Below, piece by piece: positions 26,731 to 37,774 of a DNA stretch of 64,000 nt. The DNA is from Calonectria ilicicola (taxonomy: Eukaryota > Ascomycota > Sordariomycetes > Hypocreales > Nectriaceae), in NCBI GenBank assembly GCA_020809705.1, contig CP085827.1, positions 1-64,000 on the forward strand, given 5' to 3'. The stretch's first letter is position 1. Every line of letters starts with the position of its first letter. The notes under the pieces are model-generated. The model searched no databases, had not been told where the DNA came from, and was given only the letters and a program-made list of their open reading frames with translations. The position numbers and the translations under genes were made by a program.

Positions 26731-28320
26731 TAATTAATTCTTTAAATTAACTAACTATTTATCTATACTTTATATATCTTTTACTATTCTATTAATTAAT
26801 ATAATATATTTAATAAAACTTTTATTAACTATAATTTATAATTAATAAAGTTCTAGTCTATTCCTAAGAAGAAAATAAGAGCTTAATAAGATCAAAATCT
26901 TAAAATAAATAACCTAAATATATACTTTTTTATATAATAGTATAGTAACTATAACAATCATTAAAGTCTAAAAGTAAAGTAATAAGAAAACTCTTTAAAT
27001 ATTATATTCTAATATAATAAAATAATACAATAGCCTTCTTTAAAGCTTGTGTATTTAAACATATACACATATACATATATATATATATACATTATATAAC
27101 TACTACTACTATCACTATACTTACTTATATTATTAATATTATATTAAATAAAATACCTTTATAATAAGCTATTATTTATAATAATAATATAGCTCCTAAT
27201 ACTAAGACTACTAATCAATATAAATATTTTATACCTATTATAATAGATTATAATATTATTAATAAATATTTTAAAAAAATTAAAAAATCTAAACTAATAA
27301 TATATAATATATTAAAATTAATAAAAAATAACTTTATAAAAATCTTTTAATATTATTTAAATAATATAAAATTAATATAATATTTAATATAATTAAGATT
27401 AGATTGATTTTATAAAAATATTAACTTTTAAAAAGAAATATTAAGATAAAGACCTAAACTTTATAAAAGATTAAGAAAAGATAATCTAATTAATCTTAGA
27501 TTATAAGATTTATTTAAATAATTTAATTAAAGATTTCTAAAGTAGGTTTCTAAAGGAAATAGAAGATATTAACTTTGAAACCTAGTTTAATAGCTTGCTA
27601 AAATTAACTCTAGTAAGAGTAAATATATTGAAAGAAGAGGAAAAAGAAGAGAATAATTAAGCTTTTTATACTAGAATAGAAAATAAAAGATACTATTGCT
27701 GTTCAAAAGAAAAGACTATTAAAATACTATTTGTATTTATTAACTATAATATTTTATACTTTTATTATTAAGATTAATAAGTTATTATTCTTTTAGATTA
27801 TTTTAAAGATTTTAATAAAGTTTATAGAGGTAGAGATATTTCTACTTATACTAGTAGTATTTTTGATTTTAAGAATATTACTAAGATCTAATTAGCTAAT
27901 AATCTAGAAATAACTAGCTACAGAGCTATTATATACTCTAAAAAGATCAAAGAACTAAAAGATAATTATATTAGCTTTAGTAAATAAGTAAGTTACCTAA
28001 TATCTTAATTTACTTTTAAATATAATATTTTCTTTATTTTAAAAAATAATTATTATATTCTTAAGAGTTTCTTTAATTTATTTAATTAATATTTATTTAA
28101 ATAAAACTTTATTTTTATTAAATTAATTAAAGTATTTATTAATATTATATTTAATAAGTTATTAGAACTTAAATAAGAAGTAATATAGATTAATAGTTCT
28201 ATTAATTATACTAATAAATCTAATATTCTCGAACTCTTATCTATATTTTTTGATTACTTTTTATATATTTAGTCTTTTTTAAATAAATTATTACCTTATT
28301 TACTAAATCTAACTTCTCTA
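26731..28320. repeat. AT-rich decayed sequence
   Basis: RIP-like composition throughout. A CA/TA-rich microsatellite lies at about 27058-27100. Near 27600-27990 slightly richer sequence on the + strand reads as an interrupted polypeptide, but no family is recognisable. Confidence 0.45.
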
Positions 28321-29052
28321 GCAGTAGTGGGCGCAAGATATCAAGCGTCTTACTGGGCTAGCAATTTATATATGGTTCTCCGACATCGGGTGTCTTTGGC
28401 TGACTAACATACCTAGCCACAATCTGGGGTGCTAGTTGGAACAAAAGTGTGTGCTGGATTAAACGAGCCCAAAAATACGTGGCAGATTATATTTCCCATT
28501 CTTAGCCATGAGCTGGACCTGAACCTGATGTAGGACCTTTAATGCATCAAAAACAATGCCAGCGACTATAATTTGGATGGAACTTCCTATTGGCCCTTTG
28601 GAAACCCCTAACAGTGACCAGCAGCGGGTTCAAATGATGGTTATCCATAGCTCGGACCGAATGCATGATCGGAATCAGGTCCGATAGCCGGTCCGAGAAC
28701 AGAAAATCAGATCCGCTGACAACTCATCGTAGTAACTGGTTGCTTCCGACACTTTTGTGTATCTAATAGTGGCTCCAAAATCCCTCCCAACAGGTATGCT
28801 CGCCTCCACACCCCAGTGCAGGACTGGCGACTCTTTGTTAGCGACTGACGGTTACGGGAGAAAGCAGGCAGCCATGACCTTCGGTAAGAAAGGAATTTGG
28901 ACCAGCAATTAAAGTAGTTTATTATAACAGCATATTCTGCTTCAGCCATCTCCAAGCCATAACATTCTGCTTGCACCCCACCTTGTCCCGCTGACCCTTT
29001 CCGTAATCCGCCTTTTATTTGCTCTACAATGGGTTTTTTCGGCAGTAACAAA
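28321..29052. other. Gene-island edge and promoter region of the reductase gene
   Basis: Sharp return to balanced base composition at about 28320. It contains a minus-strand open frame of 114 codons (28707-29051) without recognisable features, running up to the reductase start. I take it as chance and the region as 5' regulatory DNA. No TATA box stands out. Confidence 0.45.
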
Positions 29053-30180
29053 ATGTCTGTCGAGGGTAAGGTGCGTCAACTCCATTCCTTGTGATGATTC
29101 TCACATCCTATCCAAGCCCACGTCGTCAATTTGAAATCTTTTGCTCACATCGTGGCAGACAGCCCTGATTACGGGTGCCTCAGAGGGAATGGGCCTCGAG
29201 GTAAGTAAGCAGCTGGCTGCCAAAGGCGCCAACATCATCTTAGTCTCTCGTAGCATTGCCAAGCTTGACAAGGCACTCGCTTTCGTAAAGGTTTGTGCTC
29301 TAATGCCATTAGCAACATACTAATTACGCACTTCTCCGTACTAACTTTATTGAATACATAGGCCGCAGCCAAGGATCCCAAGGCTCAGAGATTCCATTAC
29401 ATTACTGCCGACGTTTCCCAGCCTGATTATGCTGGAAGCCTCATTGCCCAAGCCATAGCTTGGAATAACAACAGCTCCCCCGATCTTGTATGGTGTATCG
29501 CTGGCTACGCAAATCCCGCTTTGTTCGTCGACATGGAGATGTCATCGATGAGAGACCAAATGTCTGTCAACTTTTACGGGACTGCTGAACTATCCCATGC
29601 GATCCTCCGTGAATGGCTTGCGCCTGAGGCTTCAACTCAGAAAGTGCCAAAGCACCTTATTATGACCTCTAGCGTTGTGGCATTCTACCCTATCCCTGGA
29701 TATGCTCCCTACGCTCCATCAAAATGGGCTATTCGTGGTCTCGCTGATACGATCTCCCAAGAAGTCATGATGTACCCTCAAAACATCAAAGTCCATGTTG
29801 TTTACCCGGGTACTATCCTTTCACCGGGGTTCATCAATGAAAATGCGCACAAACCAGAAATTACTAAGATTCTTGAGGAGAGTGATCCTCAACAGACACC
29901 TGAGGTTGTGGCTAGAAAGTCAATTGAAGGGCTTGAGAAGGGTGAGTATTTTATTACAGTGGGATGGCTTGGTGCTTTAATGATGTTGGGTGTAGTTGGC
30001 GGTTCATTTCGCAACAATTGGATTGTGGAAACCTTTGTATCTTGGGTGGCTCAGGTAATTTGGATTTTGGTTCAATACGATCTTCACAAAAAGATCAGAC
30101 GATATGGCGAAAGGCATGGCTATTCTATTGCATATATTAAGGACACACTTGGTCAAGCCCTGAAAGCGAAACGGAATTAA
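29053..30180 (+). CDS. 3-ketosphinganine (3-ketodihydrosphingosine) reductase, TSC10/KSR1 family
   Basis: Short-chain dehydrogenase predicted to reduce 3-ketosphinganine to sphinganine with NADPH at the ER, the second step of long-chain-base synthesis. Proposed exons: 29053-29070, 29159-29290 and 29362-30180, giving 322 residues. The start ATG gives MSVEGK, then an 88 bp intron (GTGCGT...GCAG), then [12 protein letters not shown]; the junction restores the usual SDR beginning. The second intron is 71 bp (GTTTGT...ATAG). Visible motifs: TGxxxGxG at residues 11-18, [10 protein letters not shown] in place of NNAG, catalytic Ser154, and YAPSK with Tyr167 and Lys171. Hydrophobic segments near residues 250-290 could anchor it in the membrane. 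It lacks the N-terminal membrane segment of the longer homologues. A sphinganine hydroxylase follows on the same strand. A paralogous SDR substrate cannot be excluded. Confidence 0.85.
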
Positions 30181-30765
30181 AAGAATCGTATCTACAGATC
30201 TCAGAATACTGTATATTTTAATTTCATTAATATTATTTCTCACGTAGGTTCGCCATTATTGCAAAGAAAAATTAATTTTCAATAGGAATCACATTTGTGA
30301 TCTGGTTTTTAGATACCTAACCGAAAATCAAAACCGGACTCGGAAACGATATTTTCGGAACTGAAACTCATAGACCGACCCGGAAAGTGACACGATAAAA
30401 ATTCCCAATCTGAGATCTTTCATGCACCTACTTAATTGCACACTCAATTAATCAGCCTTTTACTACTTGCTGCTGTATTTGAAATTATTATTTAATCAAA
30501 GTTCACAGGTCAATTGATGTCCAACGATCCGAGGAAAAAGAAATATCCGAAAAAAATGCAGTCCATGCACGTTTCGGATAGAAAACTTTAATTCCAAAAG
30601 TCACGTCCGGTATTATGATAAAACCCGAAAGATTATTTGCGGATCTGTAAATGCCATCGGAAAAGATATAGCTCGGAGCAGTACGTGGTTGAGTGGTAAA
30701 ATTCAAACAGCTAATTGAGGGTAACGGTTCATATTTGACAACGATGGCACATTGAATCGATATAA
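30181..30765. other. Intergenic region between the two sphingolipid genes
   Basis: 585 bp with 3' end of the reductase and promoter of the hydroxylase. No other gene seen. An A/T-rich GATATAAATG lies directly at the hydroxylase start, too close to act as a TATA box. Confidence 0.45.
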
Positions 30766-32046
30766 ATGAGTTATTTCATGAAATATCTGAACAATCCCAC
30801 CTTTCTTTGCAGTTTACTATCCTCTTGTACAGCCTTTCTCGTTTTGGTTCTCATGCTGTATCCTTCATCGCACGACTACACGCCCCTAACTAACGCCATG
30901 ACAAACCAAACGATCAGTCTACCACCGCTCCCCTCCTACACTCTCACCCTTCGTACAGATCTACTACCCTGGATCTCTGACTTTTGGCTCTCAGTCCTTC
31001 TTCCTATCGTTGTATATTGGGCTTTCTCCTTGGTTTTTCATGTCGTCGACACCTTCGACCTTCTACCTCAATATCGCCTCCATGCACCTGAAGAGGTCAC
31101 TAAACGGAACCATGTCTCTCGCTACAAGGTTGTGCGTGACGTTGTTCTCCAACAGGCCCTTCAAGTGGTCACCAGCGCCATCGTCACCTTGAACGACCCT
31201 CCTGAAATGGTAGGCAGGACCGATTACGATGTCGCCGTCTGGGCCACTCGTGTTCGTGTTGCTCAAAGGGCTTTACCATACGTCCTGAAGTCCATCGGCC
31301 TTGATGCCACTGCAATCTCCAACACGTTGGCTGATTCCTACCCATATTTGGCTGGCGCCGTTGCCGGAGGATATTACCCTTTTCTTATCACGCCAACTGC
31401 GGAGCCCCAATTTGCTAGCTGGGAAATAACATTTGCTAAGCTTATTTATCACTTTTTGGTCCCCGCTATTCAATTTTTCGGCGCAGCGTTAATTTTTGAT
31501 ACTTGGGAATACTTCTTCCATCGCTTCATGCATGTAAATAAGTGGTGCTACGGTGAGCCAGATATACCAACCATTCTCTCTCAACTGTGCTTTTCGTTGA
31601 AGCGATACTTATTCTGTTAAATGTCCACAGCTACCTTTCACTCACGACATCATCAACTCTATGTGCCGTATTCCTATGGCGCATTATATAATCATCCTGT
31701 CGAGGGCTTCCTTTTGGATACAGTTGGTATTACTCTCGCTTTTAGGGCAACCTTTTTGAGTCTACGCCAAGGTATCTGGTTCTTGTGCTTAGCAAATATG
31801 AAGACTATTGACGATCACTGTGGATACTCCATCCCCTGGGACCCTTTTCAACTGATCTCTAGCAACAATGCCGTTTACCATGACATTCATCACCAGCACT
31901 GGGGAATTAAATCCAACTTTTCCCAGCCTTTTTTTACTCTCTGGGACAGTATCCTTGACACCCAGTACAAAGGAAGCCGCAGCAATAAGCCAAGCGGACT
32001 GAAAAACAAAAACAAGGAGGTTGCGATTGGGGGCAAAGATGAATAG
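30766..32046 (+). CDS. Sphinganine C4-hydroxylase, SUR2-like (fatty acid hydroxylase superfamily)
   Basis: Di-iron membrane hydroxylase predicted to convert sphinganine to phytosphingosine in the ER. Exons 30766-31552 and 31631-32046 (intron 78 bp, GTGAGC...ACAG, with CTCAAC as likely branch site) give 400 residues. Splicing inside codon 263 joins HRFMHVNKWCY to TFHSRHHQLYVPYSYGALYN, restoring the family's histidine boxes: H252-x3-H256, H266-x2-H269-H270 and H346-x2-H349-H350. Membrane segments lie near residues 12-32, 72-92 and 225-245. The NHPVEGF and NNAVYHDIHHQHWG blocks are characteristic of SUR2. It lies 585 bp behind the reductase, same strand. At 400 residues it seems longer than the roughly 340-350 I recall as typical, through a central insert and a Lys/Ser-rich tail. 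Confidence 0.9.
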
Positions 32047-32286
32047 GATAATTGAATCGAAGACCATTTAGATCTTCAAATAACTGAGTGACTAGAAACC
32101 TGCGGTCTAGTTAGGTATCGTCTAGCCTTTCTAGTTATATGCGGCAAATTTAAAGACTGGATAGTTATTTTGAATATCGGAGCAGCAAAAACAATGGCTT
32201 GAAGCTCACCATAAGGTCATTACGTGTCACGTGCTGAATTGCTCTGCGAACTTTTGTTGATATTATTAACACCCATGTTCAGAGGT

Positions 32287-32937
32287 TCAAATAGCCTCGA
32301 TGTCACCTAATTCTTCCTTCTGGCCGCGCAGGATTTCCCACTCATGCTCGAGAATTCCGAAATTTACCACATCATGCCACTTCCTAGAAAACCAGTGTGC
32401 TTCGCGGCTCCGTCCCTCTTCCACAAGCCCAAGACGTTTATACAAATGCAAGGCACGTGTCTTGTAAGAATACACAGTGAGCGAAACACGATGATAGCCT
32501 CCGAATCGGAATGCCCAGTCAAGAGCCCAATTGACAGCCTCACCGCCATAGCCTTGATTTTGATAAGTTGCAGCCAGGGATATGCCCAGATTGGCTGAGC
32601 GATGGATGGTTTGACCTGCAGAATCACCCCAACCCATGATTATACACCCAATTGGGGTTGGGGCAGTTTTCAAATCCTCGACTGTCTCTTCCCCTTCACG
32701 ACCCGGCAAGCAGACAACAACTGCCAAATTGGATTGGAGCATTGCCTTGATGAGAACTTCAATATCTTTCATCCCACTCGGTTTGAGAACCCTCGAACTT
32801 CCTAGTGCGGAGATGATTGGATCGTTTTGAATTTGGGTGTACAAAAAGTTTCTGTCCTTGTCATCGTTCTCCACGGCGCAATAGATGAGGCGCTCCGATT
32901 GATAGACAACCTTCAAGCTATCAGCGGACATGGCCAT
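32287..32937 (-). CDS. GNAT-family N-acetyltransferase
   Basis: Predicted acetyl-CoA-dependent acetyltransferase of the RimJ/RimL-like (Acetyltransf_3) group; acceptor unknown. Single exon, 216 residues, starting at ATG 32937 (Met3 is an alternative). The acetyl-CoA pyrophosphate loop is visible as QNQGYG at residues 126-131 (consensus Q/R-x-x-G-x-G/A), preceded by the beta strand NLGISLA and followed by the helix AVNWALDWAF. The C-terminal YKTRALHLYKRLGLVEEGRS block is the usual end of the fold, in which a tail Tyr/Arg helix follows the substrate strand. It is convergent with the hydroxylase gene, with 240 bp between the stop codons. No signal peptide. Such genes are common in fungi, so a role in the neighbouring sphingolipid genes is only a possibility. 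Confidence 0.85.
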   Translation of the reverse strand: MAMSADSLKVVYQSERLIYCAVENDDKDRNFLYTQIQNDPIISALGSSRVLKPSGMKDIEVLIKAMLQSNLAVVVCLPGREGEETVEDLKTAPTPIGCIIMGWGDSAGQTIHRSANLGISLAATYQNQGYGGEAVNWALDWAFRFGGYHRVSLTVYSYKTRALHLYKRLGLVEEGRSREAHWFSRKWHDVVNFGILEHEWEILRGQKEELGDIEAI

Positions 32938-33298
32938 GACGAGTTCTGGTGTGGTTTTGAGGGTTTATATTAAATTCGTTTCAGAATACCTAAACTGAGG
33001 CATTAAGAGAATGTAGTGGCATATATGTAATCCAAACCCCCGTTTGATTCTCCAGCGTCAGATTCGGCTTCGGGTCATTCACAACACCGGACCTTACCCC
33101 TCCTCTTGCGACCTTCCAATTTAGGCGAGTATGACGCATTCAGCCGCATCAATAATACAATAGCCTGATCGAAATGATAAACTGCGGATGCTACATCATA
33201 ATCACGGCATTCCATCTGCATCCCATTGGAAGGTGCATGATCTCTTCAAGCTTTCTCTTAACCTAGCCTGTAATATTTAATCAAAGACCATCAAACTT
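32938..33298. other. Intergenic, 5' of acetyltransferase and 3' of carboxylesterase
   Basis: About 360 bp of ordinary sequence serving the acetyltransferase promoter and carboxylesterase 3' region. Nothing else seen. Confidence 0.4.
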
Positions 33299-35198
33299 TT
33301 ACCACTGTGGCCATATTCCAGCATTATTCCCGCGCCCCATTTGCAAAAATTGACATTTCTCAGAATCATCTGGGTCACGGACGACTTGAATGCCCTCATT
33401 AGACATGGACATAATCTGGCGACCCTCAGGGCTGTACTGGGGCCAGAAAGGTGCATCTTCTTGGATTCTTGCAATCACATTGGGGTCATGGTGCAGTGTA
33501 AATGAGATGAAGTAACTGCGTATAAGTGTCGCCAAAGTGGCATTTCCGGGATTGGATATGTTCCCGGATGAGGTGGACCCATCAGCTGCAAAAAGTAATC
33601 TGTTAGATCACTGTATGTAAAATTTGATTGCATAAATCGACCTACCATTTGTATTGTTGCTGTACAAAAATTTCGCAGTCGCGCCGTGAAATTGGATCCC
33701 AGAGTTAAATACCATTTTGTAGACCGGCATACCCGATTTAGCCACCCGCTCGGCTATGTATCTGCTGGGGCAGCTAACAATCGCATCTTTAAAGAGGGCT
33801 GCTTGTCTAAAGAATATACTGGTAAGCTTATTCTTTACCAAACCTACTGCCGTCAAATATTTTACAGCGGGTAACTGATTTATTAAGGATGTGTTATAGG
33901 ATGATTCAGGATAAAGATTCCAGGTGAATTTCTTAAAGTACTTGTTCTTATCGTGCTATAATGCTGAAAAATCCGACAACGCATTATCCTTAGAAGTAAG
34001 TGTGTAATTTGAGAAAGTGAATTCTTCGAAAAAATTCCTGTCCACCAACATGAGTACCTTGGTGAAGTAGCTATCATGGAGTTCCTTCCATGGGTATCTT
34101 CGAATGATGGCTCCATCTATGGATAGGCCCCAGTAAAAGTTTCCGTAAGCATAGTCTTTAGACATGTACGCTTTGAGTAAAGACATTCGAGTCGCCTCTT
34201 GAATTTTCGAGACCGGTAATTTCCGAAGGCAATCAAGGGCTGTGCAGCCTGTCGAATTCAGAAACAGCTCGTATTGTCTATTGAGCTGTGTTTCATCATG
34301 AAAGGGTGTCCACCAACTGTATTCTGCTCAAAGTCAGACCTAGCAATTTCACATGTTTTTGAGTTTCCTGTCGCGGCTCACCTGCTATAGCTGCGTGAAA
34401 TAGTGCCTTTTCAGACCCTCCATTCATAACCATCTGCAAAACCACCGAGGACCCACCCGCACTGCCTCCGCTGATTGTAATTTTCGAAGAATCACCACCG
34501 AAATGGTGGATGTTATCACGGATCCATTCAAGTGCGAGGCGCTGATCAAGCAGGCCAACATTTCTTGTGCCATCCCATTTCATATCGTCTCCACTAAGAA
34601 AGCCCAAAGGTCCAAGACGATATTGAATAGCGACGAATATCATGGAATCATTTGCCTGATGTATCAGGCTGTCACCGGGGGCGTCTCGCGCACTTCCCCT
34701 TATATATCCTAACATTGTTCAGTGCTGGCTCTCCTGATACACTCATCTGTAGCCGCGACTCATAGAACTTGCCTCCACCATGTATCCCGACCATGACCGG
34801 CAGTTTCTCAGAGTTACGAGAGACTGGTGTTTGGATATTAAGCAGCAAGCAGTCTTCACTCTGCGGGATGGAAGGCAGATTTATGGACTCCCAGGAAGCC
34901 ATGTTTTGCGGGCATGCGGGACCTTTCTCCGTCGCATCGATAGCCTCTGCGGAGTTCTCGTATTTTATACGCACCGGTGGGCGCCATCTCAAATCCCCCA
35001 CTGGAGCCTGAGCGTACCGAATACCCCAAAAGTTCTTTATTCTGTACTTGTCAACTGGTATTCACAACCCTAGCTTGAGGACACGTACCCTGAAGTCTTA
35101 TTAGAGACGCCTATGTACTGAGTTCCATCAACAAAGACCCTGACAGCATTAACAAGTGGAAATGCGAGTAATGCAGAGAAAATAATCGTTGTATGCAT
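33299..35198 (-). pseudogene. Secreted type B carboxylesterase with one premature TAG
   Basis: Alpha/beta-hydrolase of the type B carboxylesterase/lipase family, predicted to be secreted. The start at 35198 gives signal peptide MHTTIIFSALLAFPLVNA. Proposed exons (minus): 35198-35089, 35041-34773, 34708-34382, 34323-33876, 33818-33646, 33585-33299. Their sum, 1614 nt (538 codons), is the usual family length and every junction keeps frame. Motifs: oxyanion HGGG at residues 124-127, nucleophile Ser209 in GGSAGG, YRLGPLGFL, and a C-terminal FHGAT block with the likely catalytic His. The second intron uses GC-AG. The fourth intron (57 bp, GTTACC donor) is the weakest call. A single in-frame TAG at 33958-33956 (codon 358) would cut off the catalytic His and cannot be spliced out sensibly; CAG to TAG is the simplest origin. 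Otherwise the gene is intact, so loss is recent, or the stop is a sequencing error. Confidence 0.8.
34709..34772 (-). other. GC-AG intron in the carboxylesterase gene
   Basis: 64 bp intron with GCAAGT donor and TTAG acceptor and a CTGAAC branch-like site. Using it joins the oxyanion IHGG to GYIRGSA, the family consensus; no GT donor keeps both frame and length. Confidence 0.7.
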
Positions 35199-36916
35199 CT
35201 TGTTAGACTCGGCAATCGTGTTGGAATTGAACTAAAGGAACAAGATTTTCAGGGCACGAAAACGAGGAAAATCAGAGGCAATCAGGTCATTTTAAAGAGC
35301 CAAATTGGAGTGTTTCGCGATTGAATTGATGATCGACCGTGGCGCTGGGATTGCACCGAGCGAGACAACGTATAATCTCGCGAAATCTGACCATGGAGAC
35401 GAAAACAGCCCCATAAATATGCAAGGAGCCAATCAAAAATGTTATTGAAAGCCAAAACGCGGAGAAAAAAGGAAAAAGCTCATCCACTCAATGGTGGGTT
35501 TTGCGAGATTATACGGGATGGGATGAGACAGATCCAAAACTCGATAACTTACCTTCCCTGCTTAAGAGCCCTCCTCGGCGCATGAAGATTCTACAAAATT
35601 TCACCATCCTCCAACTAGAAATTTTACAAAAATGAAGGGTAGTACCTACCTAACGGACAATTTCAAGAGAAATCAAGAACTCGAGCTGGAATGCATGCCA
35701 CCGAGGTGACCTAGTTTGGGGCAGAATAAGTTAGTCATTCTTTGCATGAAAATTAGACGGTGTGAGATGAGGACTACCAGACGCTGCATCCCTGCATAAG
35801 CCCACCAAGACACAATTGTCTGAAATCAGAGTCCATTTCGCGACTAGTTGCATTTTGTGATAGTGTAGAGCAATAAAAAGTCAAAACATGCAGGAAAATC
35901 TGACATCTACATCGCAATCAACGTATCGCGATGCCTTGCAACCGAGTGGCGACTCTTCGAGGCAGTGGGTTTGATCCCTCTGAAAACTGACTCTCGGCTT
36001 AGACTACTTCATGACCACCCCAATAAATGCCACTCTAACATTTATGCAGCTGCACACTTTATGAGATAGAATAACTTTCATTCTGAACCCCAGCGACTTG
36101 AGCTTGATCATTGAACGGAAAAATCATCGGTCTTGAAATATTGGAAGAATCACACAAAGTTGCGGGGTTCATGGGCTTATTTTGCCTCATTCGAACCGCT
36201 GGGAATCAGAGCAAATCTTAGGGGGATGTCGGCTGAAAACTTGTCGAACTAATCCCGTGCAGTCACTAGTTAGAGGAGTGACGGCGCCGCTTCACTTGAG
36301 AATCCAAATTTTGGCCCCCAAAAGCCAGCCCGCATAGATCATTGCGAGAACAACGATCTCTTGCTAAAATTGAGCGGAGGTTTTGCTCCTTGTGGAAGAC
36401 AACAAGGTCTCTCCGCATCTCGTCTTGGGATGGATTCCAGGTTCTAGGAGTGGACGGCTGATGATGGGCGATTCAGTTCAGGGGTAGGCGAAGGTTTAGG
36501 GGTAAGCTTAGCCTCTAAGGCTCAGCTAAGTCTTGACATCGTCGGATTAGGTTTCCATTTAACCAAAAGAGGTTTCGCTCTAGCGCTCAAATACGGTAAA
36601 CTGGTAGTGTTAAAAGTAGACCTCTCGGCGAGCTCCGCGACACTTGACCGTGGCGACCAGACGTATGGCCACCCCAATATCCGCAATCCAACTAGAATCT
36701 GGCCTACCAATCTTGTAATTGTAGTCATAGCTAGCTAGTAGTCTGCTAAATGGCGTTGGCAAGTGAGCTTAGTCACATTCAGACGCATGAAGATAAAGTC
36801 GCCTACCCCATCGATTCCAAACTTCTTGGCTTTGAATCTTTGATGCAACCCTCTTACGTTTCGCATCAGAACTTACAATCCTTTCTTTGGGTACTTTAAA
36901 TTATCTTACAAACAAG
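35199..36916. other. Divergent intergenic region
   Basis: 1.7 kb between divergently transcribed genes (carboxylesterase left, Ala-rich protein right). Open frames on both strands are short and unrecognisable. It should contain both promoters; I cannot pick out specific sites. Confidence 0.45.
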
Positions 36917-37774
36917 ATGCGCTCCATTCAATATGCCGGCGTTGCAGTGTGGATCTCCGCTGGGTCAATAGTCAGCGCTCTCCGACCATGCTATCCAAAA
37001 CTCATCAGCACACAAAGCAACAGCATTTTGCCACCAATTTCTACACGGAGCATTTCACCTTCAACCATTCATGTTATATCGAGCACCAATATTATCTCTC
37101 CCACAAACATCCCCATCAGTTCTTCAATCAGGTTGGGGCCTACTTCCATCGTGACCTTCACGACAAGCACCAGCACCGCCAGCATAACTGCAACGCAATC
37201 CTCAGTCGATCCGGCAATTGCTACAGCAGTCGCCACGGCCAATACAGCGGCGGCTGCTGCAGTCGATGTGCTTGCCAAGGTCCTGAAGGCAATCGATGAC
37301 ACAAAATCCTTCCAACCACTGTTTGCAGAACCGAAGGCCGCGGCAGAGGCAGCCCTGGCCGCGGCAAGCGATATATACCAAAATGTGCCACACGGGCACG
37401 CCCAAGGTCTAGCAGGAAGCGCTATGGAGGATGCGCGGGATGCAGTGGGTGGGGTAGTCTCGGCCATTTCGACTGCAGCTGGTGCCGTTGCGCTGGCACA
37501 GGCAACTCTTCCCGGAGCTCGGGGAATGGCTCAATATGCGGCCGAACAGGCGAGAGCGGCAGCATCGGCAACAGATGTTGCTGATGCTCAGTCACACGCA
37601 TCTAATGCACAAGCAGTTGCAAGAAACGCTCTGTCCGCATTGGAACAGGCTCAAGGGGCGGTGCCAGTTGCAAGGAACGCATTGCAGTCGGCATACCAGG
37701 CACTACAACAAGCTCAAGATGCATTGGAAAGAGCTCGACAGGCGGCAGCTTCAGTAGCGAATGGTAGTAATTAG
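36917..37774 (+). CDS. Secreted alanine-rich helical protein, function unknown
   Basis: 285 residues from ATG 36917; the frame is open a further 30 bp upstream but without ATG. MRSIQYAGVAVWISAGSIVSA is a convincing signal peptide. Residues about 30-105 are rich in Ser, Thr, Ile and Pro, as in a glycosylated linker. From about 105 to the end it is alanine-dominated with regular Gln, Arg, Asp and Glu, predicting long amphipathic helices or a coiled bundle (for example AEQARAAASATDVADAQSHA and LQQAQDALERARQAAASVAN). It contains almost no Cys or Trp after the signal. No catalytic domain is visible. The single-exon structure, clean frame and G/C-rich codons argue for a real gene. A cell-wall or extracellular structural role, or a helical effector, is possible but unproven. 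Confidence 0.7.
   Translation: MRSIQYAGVAVWISAGSIVSALRPCYPKLISTQSNSILPPISTRSISPSTIHVISSTNIISPTNIPISSSIRLGPTSIVTFTTSTSTASITATQSSVDPAIATAVATANTAAAAAVDVLAKVLKAIDDTKSFQPLFAEPKAAAEAALAAASDIYQNVPHGHAQGLAGSAMEDARDAVGGVVSAISTAAGAVALAQATLPGARGMAQYAAEQARAAASATDVADAQSHASNAQAVARNALSALEQAQGAVPVARNALQSAYQALQQAQDALERARQAAASVANGSN

Noticed and set aside
28707..29051. 114-codon minus-strand frame upstream of the reductase
   Set aside because: No motif or signal, ends at the start of the reductase, most likely chance.
29521..30180. Separate short-chain dehydrogenase gene starting near 29521
   Set aside because: No ATG at that point; it is the third exon of the reductase starting at 29053.
35287..35487. 66-codon frame with a hydrophobic stretch upstream of the carboxylesterase
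   Set aside because: Lies in the promoter region and has no similarity; the carboxylesterase start with its own signal peptide is at 35198.
37069..37467. 132-codon frame antisense to the Ala-rich protein
   Set aside because: Alanine-rich coding DNA naturally leaves the opposite frame open; no independent evidence.
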